From NCBI GenBank assembly GCA_036365515.1, contig CM070877.1:72848022-72912021 (forward strand): DNA of 64,000 bases. The letters are read 5' to 3'. The stretch comes from Torymus aiolomorphi. Taxonomy: Eukaryota > Arthropoda > Insecta > Hymenoptera > Torymidae. Both the position numbers and the translations under genes were made by a program. How positions within the stretch are numbered: position 1 is the first letter of the stretch; every line of letters starts with the position of its first letter. The notes under the pieces are model-generated. The model ran no database searches. It was not told the DNA's origin and saw only the letters and a program-made list of their open reading frames with translations. Positions 10,941 through 23,198 of the stretch are shown piece by piece.

Positions 10941-12424
10941 CCAAAACCGCTGCTCATCTCGTTGCTTATTTGAAGTGTCCTTTCGGAGCTCGCGCTGCTT
11001 TCTTTCTGCCGTGCCTGGATGTTGGCGCCGCGTATCTACGTGGCCGTGTGGAGTACTAACGCCGTAGCATCAACGGTCGGGGCTGCTGTGTGTGCATGCC
11101 ATACGCGTAAACACATGTGTTGTTAGGCTCCCGGTGTTGACTGCGTTGTATGTCCTTCTCGGTGATGACAGCTTCGATTGAAGTAAATACGGTGTTCCGG
11201 CAGGTGTATTTCTCCTCTTCGTGTCCGTTGGGTAGTGGCGATTCGATGGGGACAGCACGGCAGCGGGGTCAACGACGAGAGTAACCTCTGATAGGTATGC
11301 TGATGGTACTGATGTTTTCTTACAGGTAGCTGGGGCAGCGAGAGGAGCGAACAACCACCACAACTGTCAGCTGTACTCTCCAGTTCGTAATGTTGTTAGT
11401 GCCGATTATTCATTAGCTATATGTGGTTTTTAGGTGCTCTGCTCTCTCTCTCTCTCTGCGTGGCTCCCAGATGATCAGCTGCTTCGCGGTTTGGGCTATG
11501 TCAACTTCCCTGTTATGGCTGTCCCAGACAATGATGTGACTTAAAGATCTTTGACCGTCTTTTCTCCTAGTTGATGTAGCTGATCGTTTAACGGAGGGCT
11601 GCTAGCAGATTGATCATCGTAGTGAGCAGGCTGGTCCATGAGGACCAGCCTGGACCATCCAACCCCACTGGGCTACTTCTGCAGCTTCCTCAATGGTGTT
11701 CTAGTGTCAGTGCTCTAGAATGTGAGGGGATAGGTAGAGAGGGCAGGGGGAAACTTAAAAGGTGTAGGGTGTGTGTTTTAAGGTGATACGGATAGGTAGA
11801 TTCAACCCATCGCTTAGTTCATTTTAGTAATTTCTAGTTTTCACCAGGGTATGGGAACTCGCCTCAGGAGATCTGTTGAATAATAATACATTATTGTATA
11901 TTCCGCAGACTTCCCAGCGAGACCTGCCTAGCTAAGGTTTTTCTACCACGCTGTAAGTCTTGCAAAGGCAGCTAGCATATATTTTCTTTGGGTCATTGCC
12001 ATTTGCCATGTTATAAACCTTTGATTGATTTGATACCAATCTATAGTAATTGATTACTTCATCAATTTGCAATCGAATCTTGTAGTTGTAAATTTGCTTG
12101 ATTTTATTTAATACTGTATTTGCATTATTTTATTTAATTCTGTATTTGCATGATTTTATGTAATACTGTACTAGCAATAGATACCTCGCTCGCTAACGCT
12201 CGCTCGGTTGTATTTTCATGGTGATCATATCGCATATATATGAATATTAAATAAGTATATTTTACAGATATAAACTGTAGGATTTGAATTTTCAATTAGA
12301 TATAATTTGACATTTTTGTAGTATGTAAAATTTAGATTATAAAATTCATTAAGGAGTAAATACATTTTCAATCATCATTAAACTAAGAATCTATATTTAT
12401 CTTTATTTTTATATTTTATTTCTT
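10941..12424. other. Unassigned sequence, GC-rich then AT-rich
   Basis: 10941-11780 is richer in GC than the flanks, with a short CT tract at about 11442-11457 and no recognisable protein; the minus ORF at 11070-11363 is low complexity and unsupported. 11780-12424 is AT-rich and holds imperfect repeats of TAATACTGTATTTGCATGAT at 12110-12170, shared with about 31475-31500, and a TCGCTCGCTAACGCTCGCTC motif at 12189 that recurs at 12825. Confidence 0.35.
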
Positions 12425-12822
12425 GGTATCCTCTGATGGAAACCTTATCTGTATAAGTTAGAAAACTTGTCTACAGGATTATCGATGGATAGTATTAACT
12501 TCCAAAAAAATATTCGGCCATATAACAATGTTCTTGCTTTGCAAGTTTTGGAGCTAATTTCGAAAATTTGTTTAGAAATGGTCCGCAAGTAATTAGAATT
12601 TGTGGGCAAATATATCATAATGTTTATGCTTTGCATCCAAATAAAAATAAAGCTCGAAAATATGGACAATTATACGTTCTTGATAATGAAAAAGCCACAG
12701 CTCAACGAGAAAACCATAAAAGTAATTCTGATATAGAAACAGAATTGCTTAGTGAATTAGATAGCTTATTAAGAAATGTTAATCAATATGCTAAAGCGTA
12801 CAAAATGATGTATGAAGTAGAT
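12425..12822 (+). pseudogene. Helitron N-terminal region, fragment
   Basis: Matches 28382-28764 of the second Helitron at nucleotide level: LENLSTGLSMDS..NF, then IRICGQIYHNVYALHPN and ARKYGQLYVLDNEKA, then a LLRNVNQYAKAYKMMYEV ending. This is the segment between the N-terminal zinc-finger region and the Rep domain of Helitron proteins. It is a 400 bp fragment with a frameshift near 12565, ending abruptly at 12822 next to a short GC-rich repeat. Confidence 0.85.
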
Positions 12823-12849
12823 ACTCGCTCGCTAACGCTCGCTCGCAGA

Positions 12850-13369
12850 AACCTACGCGGCGCATATAAAAGAACGCAAGACGTTTTACGTTTGGAGCTG
12901 GCCAGTTCACGCCCACAGGACCTCTCCTCTCTCTCTCTCTCTCGCTCTCTTTCACTGAAGCGTGGAGCGCCGGGCCTCGCGGCGCCTCGCACTGCGCTGG
13001 CAGGTGTGCTCGTCCTCTTTTTCTGTCCTTCTCTTCTCCTCGCTGCTTGGCCGGAGGCTGGCTGCAGCCGGCATTGCGTGGCGGGCGTTCCGGTGGCGGA
13101 GTCAAAGGCGCGGGGGTACGAGGCACTGAACTCGCGGTACTGGCGGAGCGCGAGGAGCACACATGCTCACCTGTTGAGCGTCCGGACGAAGATGGCCGCG
13201 GCGTCGCTTCTCAAGCGGCACGGCGGCTTCTTCTTCTTCTTTTTCTCCGCTTGACTCCCGAGAGAGTCGCGCGTCGTGCTATCAGTCGCGATACGTACAA
13301 GCGCGCGAGATTCAAACCTCGCGACGCTGTACGCGCGACTGTTTCCCCTTAATGCATGCGCCCGTTACA
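12850..13369 (-). repeat. 3' LTR of the Gypsy remnant (left edge uncertain)
   Basis: The right edge is CCCGTTACA (13361-13369), which read on the minus strand is TGTAACGGG, the same LTR-start style as the Gypsy element at 18084. It is followed at 13370-13382 by CCTCCCACCCAGA, a polypurine tract on the minus strand. The interior is GC-rich with a CT tract at 12926-12948. No clear 3' boundary was found near 12850. Confidence 0.65.
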
Positions 13370-13486
13370 CCTCCCACCCAGATTTAGCGTACCCTGGACG
13401 TAATATCGGGGAAAAGGAGGGGCGCAGAAATGAAGCGTAGTTTGTAGTAAATTGTTAGGGGCGAACGAAGCGCAGGGGTTGCAACG

Positions 13487-14134
13487 CTACGGAGGCTTGC
13501 GGGGACGACCGCGTCCCCTGCGAGGAGCATTCGGAGCTCCCTGTTCTACCGAAGGTGGTACGGCCGGAGCCGTTGTTCCGCTGCACGTTCCTGGCGGTCT
13601 TCCCCGTGTACTTCTGGGGATCGCCCCTGTCTCCTGAGAGACGGGCAATTCGCCCGCGGGTGCTGTCTCTGAGTCGCCTTCCACGTCGACTTCATTAGAC
13701 AGAGGTGACTCGCCGTGATAGTGCTTAAGCTGGTCTGCAGCCACTACCTCCTCGATTTGGCCGCCCTCACCTACTAGTCTATTGGTGTTGGAACCTAGCA
13801 CGGCCGTAATCTAACTTCAAACTTATGGGCCAACTTAGCCGCGATTCCCTTCGCGGCCGAGGAGAGTGTGTGGCTGCGTTTCCAGACTCTGTCTCCCGGC
13901 TTGAAGTTTGGCTCTCGCCTGCCTTCATCGTAATAGCTAGCTTGGCTCGCTGATGAACTTTCTTCTTGCGGTGTCTCTGCCGCAACCTTCTGCAGCGTAC
14001 GCTGCGTGCCAGGGGGCTCTGGCTGCCTACCGTAAAGCAACATGGCGGGGCTGACTCCGGTAGAGCTGTACACAGCCGTCTTCATGGCGAAGAGAAGTTT
14101 CGGAAGCTTCTTGTCCCATGTCGTGTGTCGCTAC
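13487..14134 (-). pseudogene. Gypsy integrase C-terminal region
   Basis: Minus-strand translation reads WDKKLPKLLFAMKTAVYSS, then GVSPAMLLYGRQPEPP, the end of the integrase core, then FKPGDRVWKRSHTLSSAAKG and LAHKFE, the GPY/F-type C-terminal module, then EGGQIEEVVAADQLKHYH. The last part is basic and proline-rich with RGRGRPRK, an AT-hook-like motif near the C-terminus. A frameshift lies near 13800 between the two ORFs. Integrase joins cDNA to the host chromosome; this copy is interrupted upstream by the MITE at 14139-14287. Confidence 0.85.
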
Positions 14135-14138
14135 TTAA

Positions 14139-14287
14139 CCCTTAGAGGGCCGGGATGACGCCTTGAGGCGTCATGGTCTGACTCGCCAACATCCGACCTT
14201 GGTTTGGTTCTAACTTGGGGACCTCAGATCACTTTTCAGTACAAATTATGAGCTTTTAAAATTTTTGAAATCCCGGCCCTCTAAGGA
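14139..14287. mobile_element. TTAA-flanked MITE (piggyBac-type target) inside Gypsy integrase
   Basis: A 149 bp insertion is flanked by TTAA on both sides (14135-14138 and 14288-14291). Terminal inverted repeats are CCTTAGAGGGCCGGGAT on the left and its exact inverse on the right. A second, internal hairpin is ATGACGCC-TTGA-GGCGTCAT (14155-14174). TTAA duplication is typical of piggyBac elements; the superfamily assignment is inference because there is no coding capacity. Confidence 0.85.
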
Positions 14288-14291
14288 TTAA

Positions 14292-15127
14292 GGTAAGAGG
14301 CGATCAGTTTTCAAGGTACGATAGGCGCGCTCCACCGGGCCTTCCTCATCCTCGTACATCCGGGGGACGGCGTCGGCCACGTGGTTCAAGGCGCCTTTTC
14401 GATGCTCAATCGAAAACTTGTGGCCTTACAATTCCAACGCACACCGAGCGAGCCTGCTCGTGGGGTTTTTCATCTGACGTAGCTACCGCAGACTGCTGTG
14501 GTCTGTCCCAACCTTAAACTCGTAGCCTTCGATGTAAGGGCAAAACTTCTGTATCGCCCAGACAACCGCAAGGCACTCCCTTTCTGTGACGCTGTAGTTT
14601 CGCTCCGCCGGGGTTAACACCCGGCTCGCGAACTCGATCACTCGCTCTTGCGACTCCACTTCCTGTAGCAGCACCGCGCCAAGACCTACTTCGCTAGCAT
14701 CCGTCTGTACGATGAAAAAGTCATTTGGATCAGGGCGATGTAGGACCGGAGCGGTCATGATCATCGCCTTCAACAGCTCGAAGGCGCTTTGCAGCTCACC
14801 GAGCCACTCGTACTTCTGGTTCTTCTTTGTCCGACTCGTGAGTGGCTCGGCGATCGTGGCATAGTTCGGAATGAACTTCCTATACCACGATGAAGTGCCC
14901 AGGAATCGGTGCAGCTGCCTCAGATTCTGTGGCTGCGGAAAATTCTTGATGGGCTCTATCTTGGCCGGGTTCGGCCTCGTGCCATCCCGTTTAACCAAGA
15001 AGCCCAAATATGCTACCTCTTGCTTGCAGATGACACATTTTTCTACGTTGAGAGTTAGTCCAGCGGCGACGAGCCTTTCCAACATCATTATCGCGACGGC
15101 ACGCGCTAATACCGAAGAGGTAAACAT
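14292..15127 (-). pseudogene. Gypsy reverse transcriptase (C-terminal part) and RNase H
   Basis: The main ORF (14483-15127) reads LTLNVEKCVICKQEVAYLGF, then FPQPQNLRQLHRFLG and SSWYRKFIPNYATIAEPLT, the end of the RT, and then VQTDASEVGLGAVLLQ, RNYSVTERECLAVVWAIQKF and VGTDHSSLR, the RNase H with its D-E-D residues. Translation continues in other frames through HKFSIEHRKGALNHVADAV (about 14380-14440) and then jumps to PVERAYRTLKT, an integrase motif, so most of the integrase is deleted. The RT catalytic YxDD region lies beyond 15130 and is absent. Confidence 0.9.
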
Positions 15128-15130
15128 CTC

Positions 15131-16515
<1,385 letters not shown>

Positions 16516-17181
16516 ACAGTATATAAATGTAAAAAAATATATATACATTTCAAAAATTGGGTTGTCTAATGTGTACAAATAAAAAAATATATAAATGTAA
16601 ATTTATTTTCCATTTCTATTGGGGTATAATTTGCACTTTTAAAATATTGTTAATTTATATTATAAACGTTATTGAAAGGGCAGACGTTTTCAATTATGAA
16701 TAAAAAGAAACGAACAAAAAATTACAATAATGTAGAATATGACTACTAATGTTTAAAAAAAATGATTATTCTGTCTATGAATATATAAATTATGATTTTT
16801 CATTGATACCGATACGAAGATCTATCATTCATAAATGTTTTTCTTACTCCCCCACCCCAAAGTACGTACTTTCGGCCCGCATCTACGAGCCGAAAGTTAA
16901 CTTTCACACCCTATTTTAGACCAACCGCGCGCTCTGATTGGCTCCCGAAATTTCCCGACCTGCTGCGCTTGAGCGCCCGCACGCATGAGCCACTCTGTCT
17001 CATGCGCACGGGTGACGAGAAAAAATAGTTAGTTGAAATAAAAAGTGGTGCTGTTTGATCGTGGTCATTGTTTTTTCTCTTGTTTTCTACACGTACTTAC
17101 GAGTCGTGTAGAAACAATTAAGTAAACGTGCGGACGGGAGCATCCGAGGAAAAGATGTTTGTGCGGTGTGAAGGTTAGACA

Positions 17182-17339
17182 CGTACACCCAATGGACATT
17201 GATTCGTGTCGTTAGTGACCGTCATGCATAACCTTTTCAATTGTTTTCTCATTTCTTATGTATGTTAAAGTTTAAAAGGTTATGCGTGACGGTCACTAAC
17301 GGGCACATTCGACACGAATCAATGTCCATTGGGTGTACG
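17182..17339. repeat. Inverted repeat (hairpin element)
   Basis: Arms 17182-17237 and 17274-17339 are inverse copies beginning CGTACACCCAATGGACATTG; the right arm has about 10 extra bases (GGGCACATTC region). The spacer is 36 bases. It looks like a small foldback insertion between the 31 bp direct repeats. Confidence 0.85.
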
Positions 17340-17450
17340 AAATAGACAGAGGAAAGTGCACGGGTGACGAGAAAAAAGAGTTAGTTGATCAAATATTAAT
17401 GTACTTATTTCATCACCTTATTTCTTTCTTTTTTTAATGAATGTGTTTCT

Positions 17451-17514
17451 GATGCCCGCCCCGACCAGCAAAATCTCGGCTTCGCCTCGGGCTTGCAAAT
17501 GTCGGGCGGGCATC
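17451..17514. repeat. GC-rich hairpin with CTCGGCTTCGCCTCG apex
   Basis: GATGCCCGCCCCGAC (17451-17465) is complementary to GTCGGGCGGGCATC (17501-17514); the apex carries TCGGCTTCGCCTCGG. The same apex motif recurs in the hairpin at 17771-17861. Confidence 0.85.
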
Positions 17515-17770
17515 ATACCATCTCTGCAACAGCGAAAGTAGCAGACGCCCAAAAAACCAGCTCTCCACGCCGGGTCGAAAGAAAAAACAGTCGGTAATAT
17601 CGACCGAGCTACCCAAAGCGGCCGAGAGAGGCATTAGTATCGAGCGGGCCGAAAGAAAAACTAATACTCAAACACAGCTAGCAGACGACAACGCAATTTT
17701 ATCAATTATTAAACAATTACAGAACGTACTTTCGACCGGGGAGTAAGAAAAATAGTATACAATACTTGGA

Positions 17771-17861
17771 CCGGAAATTGGGTGCCCTGGGCGTGCGTCA
17801 TGACGCCCTCGGCTTCGCCTCGAGCGTCATACCACGCACGCCCCGGAAATCCAATTTCCGG
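17771..17861. repeat. GC-rich hairpin with CTCGGCTTCGCCTCG apex
   Basis: CCGGAAATTGG with CGTGCGTCATGACG pairs to CGTCAT..CGCACG and CCAATTTCCGG; the apex is CCTCGGCTTCGCCTCGAG. It ends about 20 bases before the Helitron N-terminal coding sequence. Confidence 0.85.
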
Positions 17862-17879
17862 CCCACATATCGTAATATA

Positions 17880-18083
17880 CCATTTGTCGAACAAAAACTA
17901 CATTTTAATGCTGAAGAAATTAATATGATAGAAAGAAATATTCAAGCACGATTAATTTTTGAACAAAATAAAATTATAAACTTGTATAGTAGACGTAATA
18001 AATCTTGTACAGAGTCCATTATGCCAATGGAAATAGATGATGGAAATTCATCTTTCAATTCATTGCACTACAATCATATAATT
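17880..18083 (+). pseudogene. Helitron N-terminal ORF, part 1 (split by Gypsy)
   Basis: An open plus-strand frame encodes an acidic and basic, low-similarity N-terminal region containing NMIERNIQARLIFEQNK and SIMPMEIDD. The frame is cut at 18083 by the Gypsy element and resumes at 27294 in the same phase once the AATT duplication is counted once (HYNHIIIRLENTS). Likely the start of the Helitron protein, upstream of its zinc-finger and Rep domains. The exact start codon is unclear; Met at about 17920 is possible. Confidence 0.7.
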
Positions 18084-18674
18084 TGTAACGCTCTGCCAAG
18101 GATCAAGGCAGACGTTCGCGGGTAATTACATAAATATCAGAAACTACACAACCGATTAAAACTCTAAGTACTTTATTCTTACTAACTAGATGTTGCTGAA
18201 TACAATAATATGGGCGCGAGGTGCACGCGTCACTACAGCACGTGCTGCAGCTGGTGCGAATTCGGAGTCTCGTGGCTCCCGATTCGGACGCGCACACACA
18301 CGCACTTGGAAACCGGGGACGGAAATATAAAGAGGGCAAACCTTGGCCAGGACGCTGCTGCTGCTGGCTTCCTCGCTCTCTGGCTCTCTCTCTCTCTCTC
18401 CCTCTCTACGACGCTGCCTCTCCGGACGGTGGCGAGGTGTCGGCAGGACGCACAGGCACGCACACGATATTCGTCAGCGAGAACAACTATCGCAAGCACG
18501 CGGCACGGCGGTAGGCGACAGAGTGGATGCCGGCCGGTGCACGCACGTTGCTCTGCCGCTCCAGTTCGCCGATCGGCCGTTTTCTTCACCGCGGCGCGAG
18601 CGAGCAGTCCACATGACTCCTGCTGTTCGCGCGCGGTGTCTCCAATGGACGGCCGACGGCGCTACGGCACAGTG

Positions 18675-18715
<41 letters not shown>

Positions 18716-18977
18716 TCCCGCGCGTCGGCTGCTCCTGTCAGCGGCCTGGGAGAGCGAGCTCGCTCATGCTCTAGCTACAGCTTGTCCTCACTGTAGCTGC
18801 TGCTGGTTCCTCCGTCTCCTGGGCTGCTGGATATGGGAGGGGAGGGCCTAGTGCGCGGAGAAGGCAGCTGGGAGGGACTGGCGCGCGCATGTGTGCTCGT
18901 GTGTCGAGGCGTAGCTCGCCGCGGCCGCCGTGCACTTCCTTCGATATCTCCTGTAACATGCGTTCTGCCGCGTTACA
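18084..18977 (-). repeat. 3' LTR of the Gypsy element
   Basis: Matches 26355-27289 with point differences and indels, including a longer CT tract (18679-18713). The minus strand has AATAAA (18170-18175), about 90 bases before its 3' end, as expected for a polyadenylation signal. The interior is GC-rich. Confidence 0.95.
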
Positions 18978-18991
18978 ACTCCCCCCCTCCT
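18978..18991 (-). promoter_or_regulatory. Polypurine tract
   Basis: Minus strand AGGAGGGGGGGAGT directly abuts the 3' LTR. It would prime plus-strand synthesis in the Gypsy cycle. Confidence 0.85.
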
Positions 18992-19829
18992 AAACTCTAA
19001 GTAGTCCGTGGACTACCTTCGCACGTTTCTCACTGCTCTAATTATTACATCTGATTGCAGCTTCTTTGCTCTAGCTAACTTACTTTACGCTAATCGGTCT
19101 TAGCTACAGCGGTGTGAGTGTAACTGTTTGTGTCCCCTTAGCTTCTTCTTCTGCAGCTAGGCTTACGTGTAAATCTGTGTAAAGTATAACCGGTGAGTGT
19201 GTGACCTAACTATAGCAACCTGGCGCCGGTAATTCGGAACATTCCCTATTTACGCGAATACCGAACGACATCGCGACTTTCACACAGAACTCTAACATCT
19301 CTCTCACACACATTATTAAACAATGATTCAGTTTAAGAAATTCTGTATCAACATCTTATATGGCCGATCCCTTGAATTACTGCTCTTTTGAGCTATGTTC
19401 TGGCAACCTAAAACAGCATGCTGAATTTATCGCGAATACACAAATTTTAGCTAAACGCTTCATAAATTTCTCTCTCTGATTTATTTTATTGCGATTTGCT
19501 TAAGGCTTGCTGATGAGAGAATGCTCTCTCTTACTTTTAAGAAATCACATGGAAGGGGAGAGGTAAGATACATGAAAACTAAAGGAGCCACGGCTGAGCT
19601 CAGCGAGGGACAGAAAACTTGGCGCGTGAGGCAGAAAATCTCTACCGAAGCTACGCAGGAGGGGCCTTCCGTGGTCGTCCTCGACCTCGGTGCATCACTG
19701 GAACGGAGCCGGCCCCGGTAGGAGCGGATCCAGCCCTGGCAGGAGCGGGTGCCTTGGCGGGCGACCTCGCCCTCGACCTCGGCCGACCTGGCGCGGCATT
19801 CGGACTGGTTATCGCATGAGCTGTGCGGC
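18992..19829. other. Gypsy internal region between pol and 3' LTR
   Basis: About 840 bases with no recognisable domain on either strand. The short plus ORFs here are GC-rich shadows. No envelope-like signal peptide or membrane segment was seen on the minus strand. Confidence 0.5.
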
Positions 19830-22800
19830 GCGGCCGATGCCCAAGAATGGCATCCGCCTTTCGTCCGACGAGTCCATTATTTCCAACAACAGGGTTTTAG
19901 GCTGTAGCTTGAGCTTCCAGCTATTGCGTACCTCTCGGCGGCGTATACTTTTTTAGATCATTGACGAATACTTTCGTTCGCCTATGCGAGTCAAGATCCT
20001 CCACCAAGTACTCTACTGGAGAGTAGACTTCTACCACCTTAGCCGGTCCAACAAACCTAGGCGCTTGCCTCGCTGCAAATCGGTCCTCTGCGACGATAGC
20101 ACATGGTTTCGGCGTCTCATGAAGTCTTCAACTTTTTAGAGGACCTCTCGTCGACTTTTGTTGTAGTTACGCCCTTGCCTTGCTACAGCTTTATCCATAT
20201 GTCTGCGTACCAAATCATGCGAGGCAGGTAATCGGCTGGCTCGGATCTTCCATTTATCCACGTCAGGAGGAGAGGTAGGAATAGGATTTTCCATGTGATT
20301 CCGGAGTAATGTGGAGGGAACAGGATTACGCCCCAAATTAAGAAACGCGGGAGAAACCCCTAACGACGAGTGCACAGCACTATTTAACGCGAAACACAAT
20401 TCGTTTAAGTGCAAGTCCCAATCTCGGTGATCATCGACTAAAAAGCTATTAATCATTGGCCGTATATTACGGTTGACTCTTTCCACCGGGTTTGCTTGTG
20501 CATGGTAGGGCGGAATCGTGGATTGTAAAATTCCATACTCATCTAACCTCTCAGTAACCATTCGGTTAGAGAATTCTGTGCCATTATCCGTAAGCAAAAC
20601 CCGAGGGCAACCCCAACGATTTACGATCAATTCCACAAAGGCTTTTAGCACTGATTTAGCATCTGCTTTCCTCAACACCCTCAGCTCAACGTATCTAGTA
20701 AACAGGTCCTCGAAAACAATGATTCACCTGTTACCAATACGCGAGGGAGTTTTTGGGCCCATTATGTCGGAAGCTACGACTACCCATGGACCGTCCAGGT
20801 TTCACTCTGTCATCAGCGCAGCTGGAGCTTGCTGAGAGCCTTTGGGAGCTTGACATACTTGGCAGGCAGCTACGTACCAACACACGTCTCGATAATCGCC
20901 TGGCCAATAATAATATGTCGCCACTCTCGCAAAAGTCTTCTCCACGCCTAAGTGACCTGCTTGTGGAGTGCTATGAGCTTCAGCTAGAGCTTTTTCTTGA
21001 TCTGCTTCAGGGAGGACGAGCTTCCACGCATCCATGTCCTGCAACAACGAATCTACGGTCTTATTCGGACGGTGCACGTACAGCAAGCCATGTACTACCT
21101 TCCAATCCGGGTCTTTCCTTTGGTTTTTCTCGATATTGCTGATTCTCCCCTGATACCATGGATCCTCACCTGTAGCAGTGGCGATAGCTGCGAGCTCATA
21201 AGTTCCTTCCCAAGCACGCGAAAGCGCGACTGGAACTTTGTGCTGCGCTCCCTTACGGTGTACAAATTCAATGTTGTACATTTGCAGAGCCCTATTCCAT
21301 CTGGCTAATCGACCCGCTGGGTCTTTGAGGTTATTTAACCACAACAGGCTGTGGTGATCGGTGATTACTGTAAACTTTTCACCTTGCAAGTACCGTCTCA
21401 GCCTCTCTACGGACCATAAGACGGTGAGGCACTCCTTCTCAGTGACAGTATAATTTCTCTCTGCCTTCCACAGAGTCCTACTCACAAAATAGATAGGGTG
21501 CTCCTCGCCATCAAATACCTGCGTCAGTACTCCAGCTATAGCATAATCACTCGCATCTGTTTGCAGAGTGAACGGTAGCGATAGATCTGCTTCAGCTTCT
21601 CAAACGCTTGCTGTTGCTCTTCGTCCCACTGCCACCGAACATCCTTCCTCAGCAGCTTGGTCAGCGGTGCTTTATACCCTGCTAGGTGAGCTATAAATCT
21701 GGAGTACCAGCCAATCATGCCGAGAAATCTTCAACTGTCTGATCTTGATGGGCACTGGGTACTCGAGGATGGGCTTCACTTTATCTTCATCAGTCTTCAG
21801 TCCGTCCTCGTTAACGATATAACCTAGGTACTTAACCTCCGCGCAACAAAACTCAGACTTTTTGAGGTTAATGTGTAGGTTGGCGTCTTTTAACGTCGTG
21901 AGCACGATCTCTAACCACTTGGTGTGCTCTTTAAATGTCGGCGAGACGATAATAACATCGTCTAAATAGGCGAACACATACGGTTCCCAGGCAGCCTTAA
22001 TGAGGTTGTCCATGATGCGCTGGAACACAGCTAGAGCATTTGTCAGCCAATATGGTAACCGGATGAAGTGGAAAAGTCCTCACCCTGGCACTGAAAATTC
22101 GGTGACCTCTCTGCACTTCGGATCCAACGGAATCTGGTGATATGCCTGGCTTAATCTAGCTTAGAAATATACTTAGCGGAGCTTAGCTTGTCAAGTATAT
22201 CATCCATGTTGCGCAATGGCTACGCGATAGACTTCGTATGCTTGTTAACTCGTCGATAGTCTATACAAAATCGAAACAAATCAAACAATTTCGGGACTAA
22301 CACAGTGCAGCTCCGCCAGGGGCTATCAGATGGTTCGATAATTCCCTCTTCCAACATCCTATCGACTTCAGCCCAAGCCGTCTGCAGCATCTTCGGAGTA
22401 TACTTCCGAGGAGCTTGGCGAATGGGTTCATTTCCTTGAATGTCAATGAAATGTGGCGTGATCTTTGCTAACCCTAGTTTGTCCGGGGTAGGTGGAATCA
22501 ATTTCGGTTTGATTTCTTCAATAATCAACTGCTGATCAGCTGTAGCACGACTCAGTCCTCCTATGCTGGCTAGAGCTGGGAAACAGGTTGGATCTTGGCC
22601 ATAAGGATAAAACTGATTCACTACTCCTTTTGGTGTCATCCATGTATCGTTCTCGTAGTCGATCTTCATCTTAAACAATCTTTTGAAGTCGATTCCGAGA
22701 ATGCAGTCGTACTGAAGCTCATCGGCTACACGGACAGGCATAGATAACTTTGTATTATCGATGCTCACTGTCATATTCAGTACTCCTTGTAGCTTCACTG

Positions 22801-22936
22801 CACCTCCATCAGCTACGCGTACTGAAGCTGCTTCCTGTTCCAGTTTCTGGGCAAATTCCTTTCTGACGCCTTTGTTGAGATAAGAGTGAACGGAGCCATC
22901 GTCAAGCATGCCTAAGAGTTTTCTTCCATTTAATTC
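19830..22936 (-). pseudogene. Gypsy pol: protease, reverse transcriptase, RNase H, integrase
   Basis: Read on the minus strand. Protease near 22900 starts MLDDGSVHSYLN, where the expected D-T/S-G is D-D-G. RT begins GIIEPSDSPWRS and FRFCIDYRRVN (22220-22909), continues in broken frames through the DLSQAYHQIPL region (about 22160), where one frameshift and one stop occur, and reaches FAYLDDVIIVS, the catalytic motif (21672-22028). RNase H includes RNYTVTEKECLTVLWSVERL and ITDHHSLLWL. Integrase has the zinc motif AGHLGVEKT...CQVCQ (20802-21485) and core LLTDNGTEFSNR and NPVERVNR (20136-20678). A GPY/F-like tail (FVGPAKVVEVYSPVEYLVED) continues in another frame to about 19900. At least four frame breaks; not functional. 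Confidence 0.95.
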
Positions 22937-23198
22937 TATTTGAAGAATAACTTCGGCTCGACGTTGCTGATAGCGCTTCTCATTATCAGTGATTCAGGAG
23001 CTAGAACTTGAGGGTTATCTCCCTCACTCATAGCTGCAGCTGAACTGTTTTCTGGAATAACAGCGATCGAATCAGAAGTGAGAGGAGTCGAGTCTGAAGT
23101 AGGAGGGGGTGAGTTGACTCCGCTAACTTCCCTTCTTACTCGTTTCCCGCCGCCGTAGTCGAATTGCACTTGGTGCATCGACGCGTCGTGGTATTAGG

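Larger units (their letters stand above)
12850..15130 (-). mobile_element. Gypsy-type LTR retrotransposon remnant
   Basis: On the minus strand the order is RT/RNase H (14483-15127), the tail of RNase H fused to integrase fragments (13795-14480), a pol C-terminus (13487-13801), a purine-rich tract and an LTR (about 12850-13369). The part encoding protease and gag and the 5' LTR are missing beyond 15130. A TTAA-flanked MITE sits in the integrase. No target duplication could be identified, so the left end is approximate. Confidence 0.85.
16516..17879. other. Non-coding region with several strong hairpins
   Basis: AT-rich at 16516-16850, then mixed. It holds a 31 bp direct repeat beginning GCACGGGTGACGAGAAAAA (17006 and 17358) that brackets the inverted repeat at 17182-17339, and two GC-rich hairpins at 17451-17514 and 17771-17861. 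TCTTACTCCCC at 16841 and GGGGAGTAAGA at 17738 are inverse, which may mark the ends of one compound element. No coding signal. Confidence 0.5.

Noticed and set aside
12568..13352. ORFs with GC-rich, Arg/Ala-rich proteins
   Set aside because: Chance open frames in a GC-rich LTR joined to a Helitron fragment; frames on all strands are equally open.
18210..18851. 213-codon plus ORF
   Set aside because: Lies in the Gypsy LTR, antisense to the element, and its near-copy in the other LTR is broken differently.
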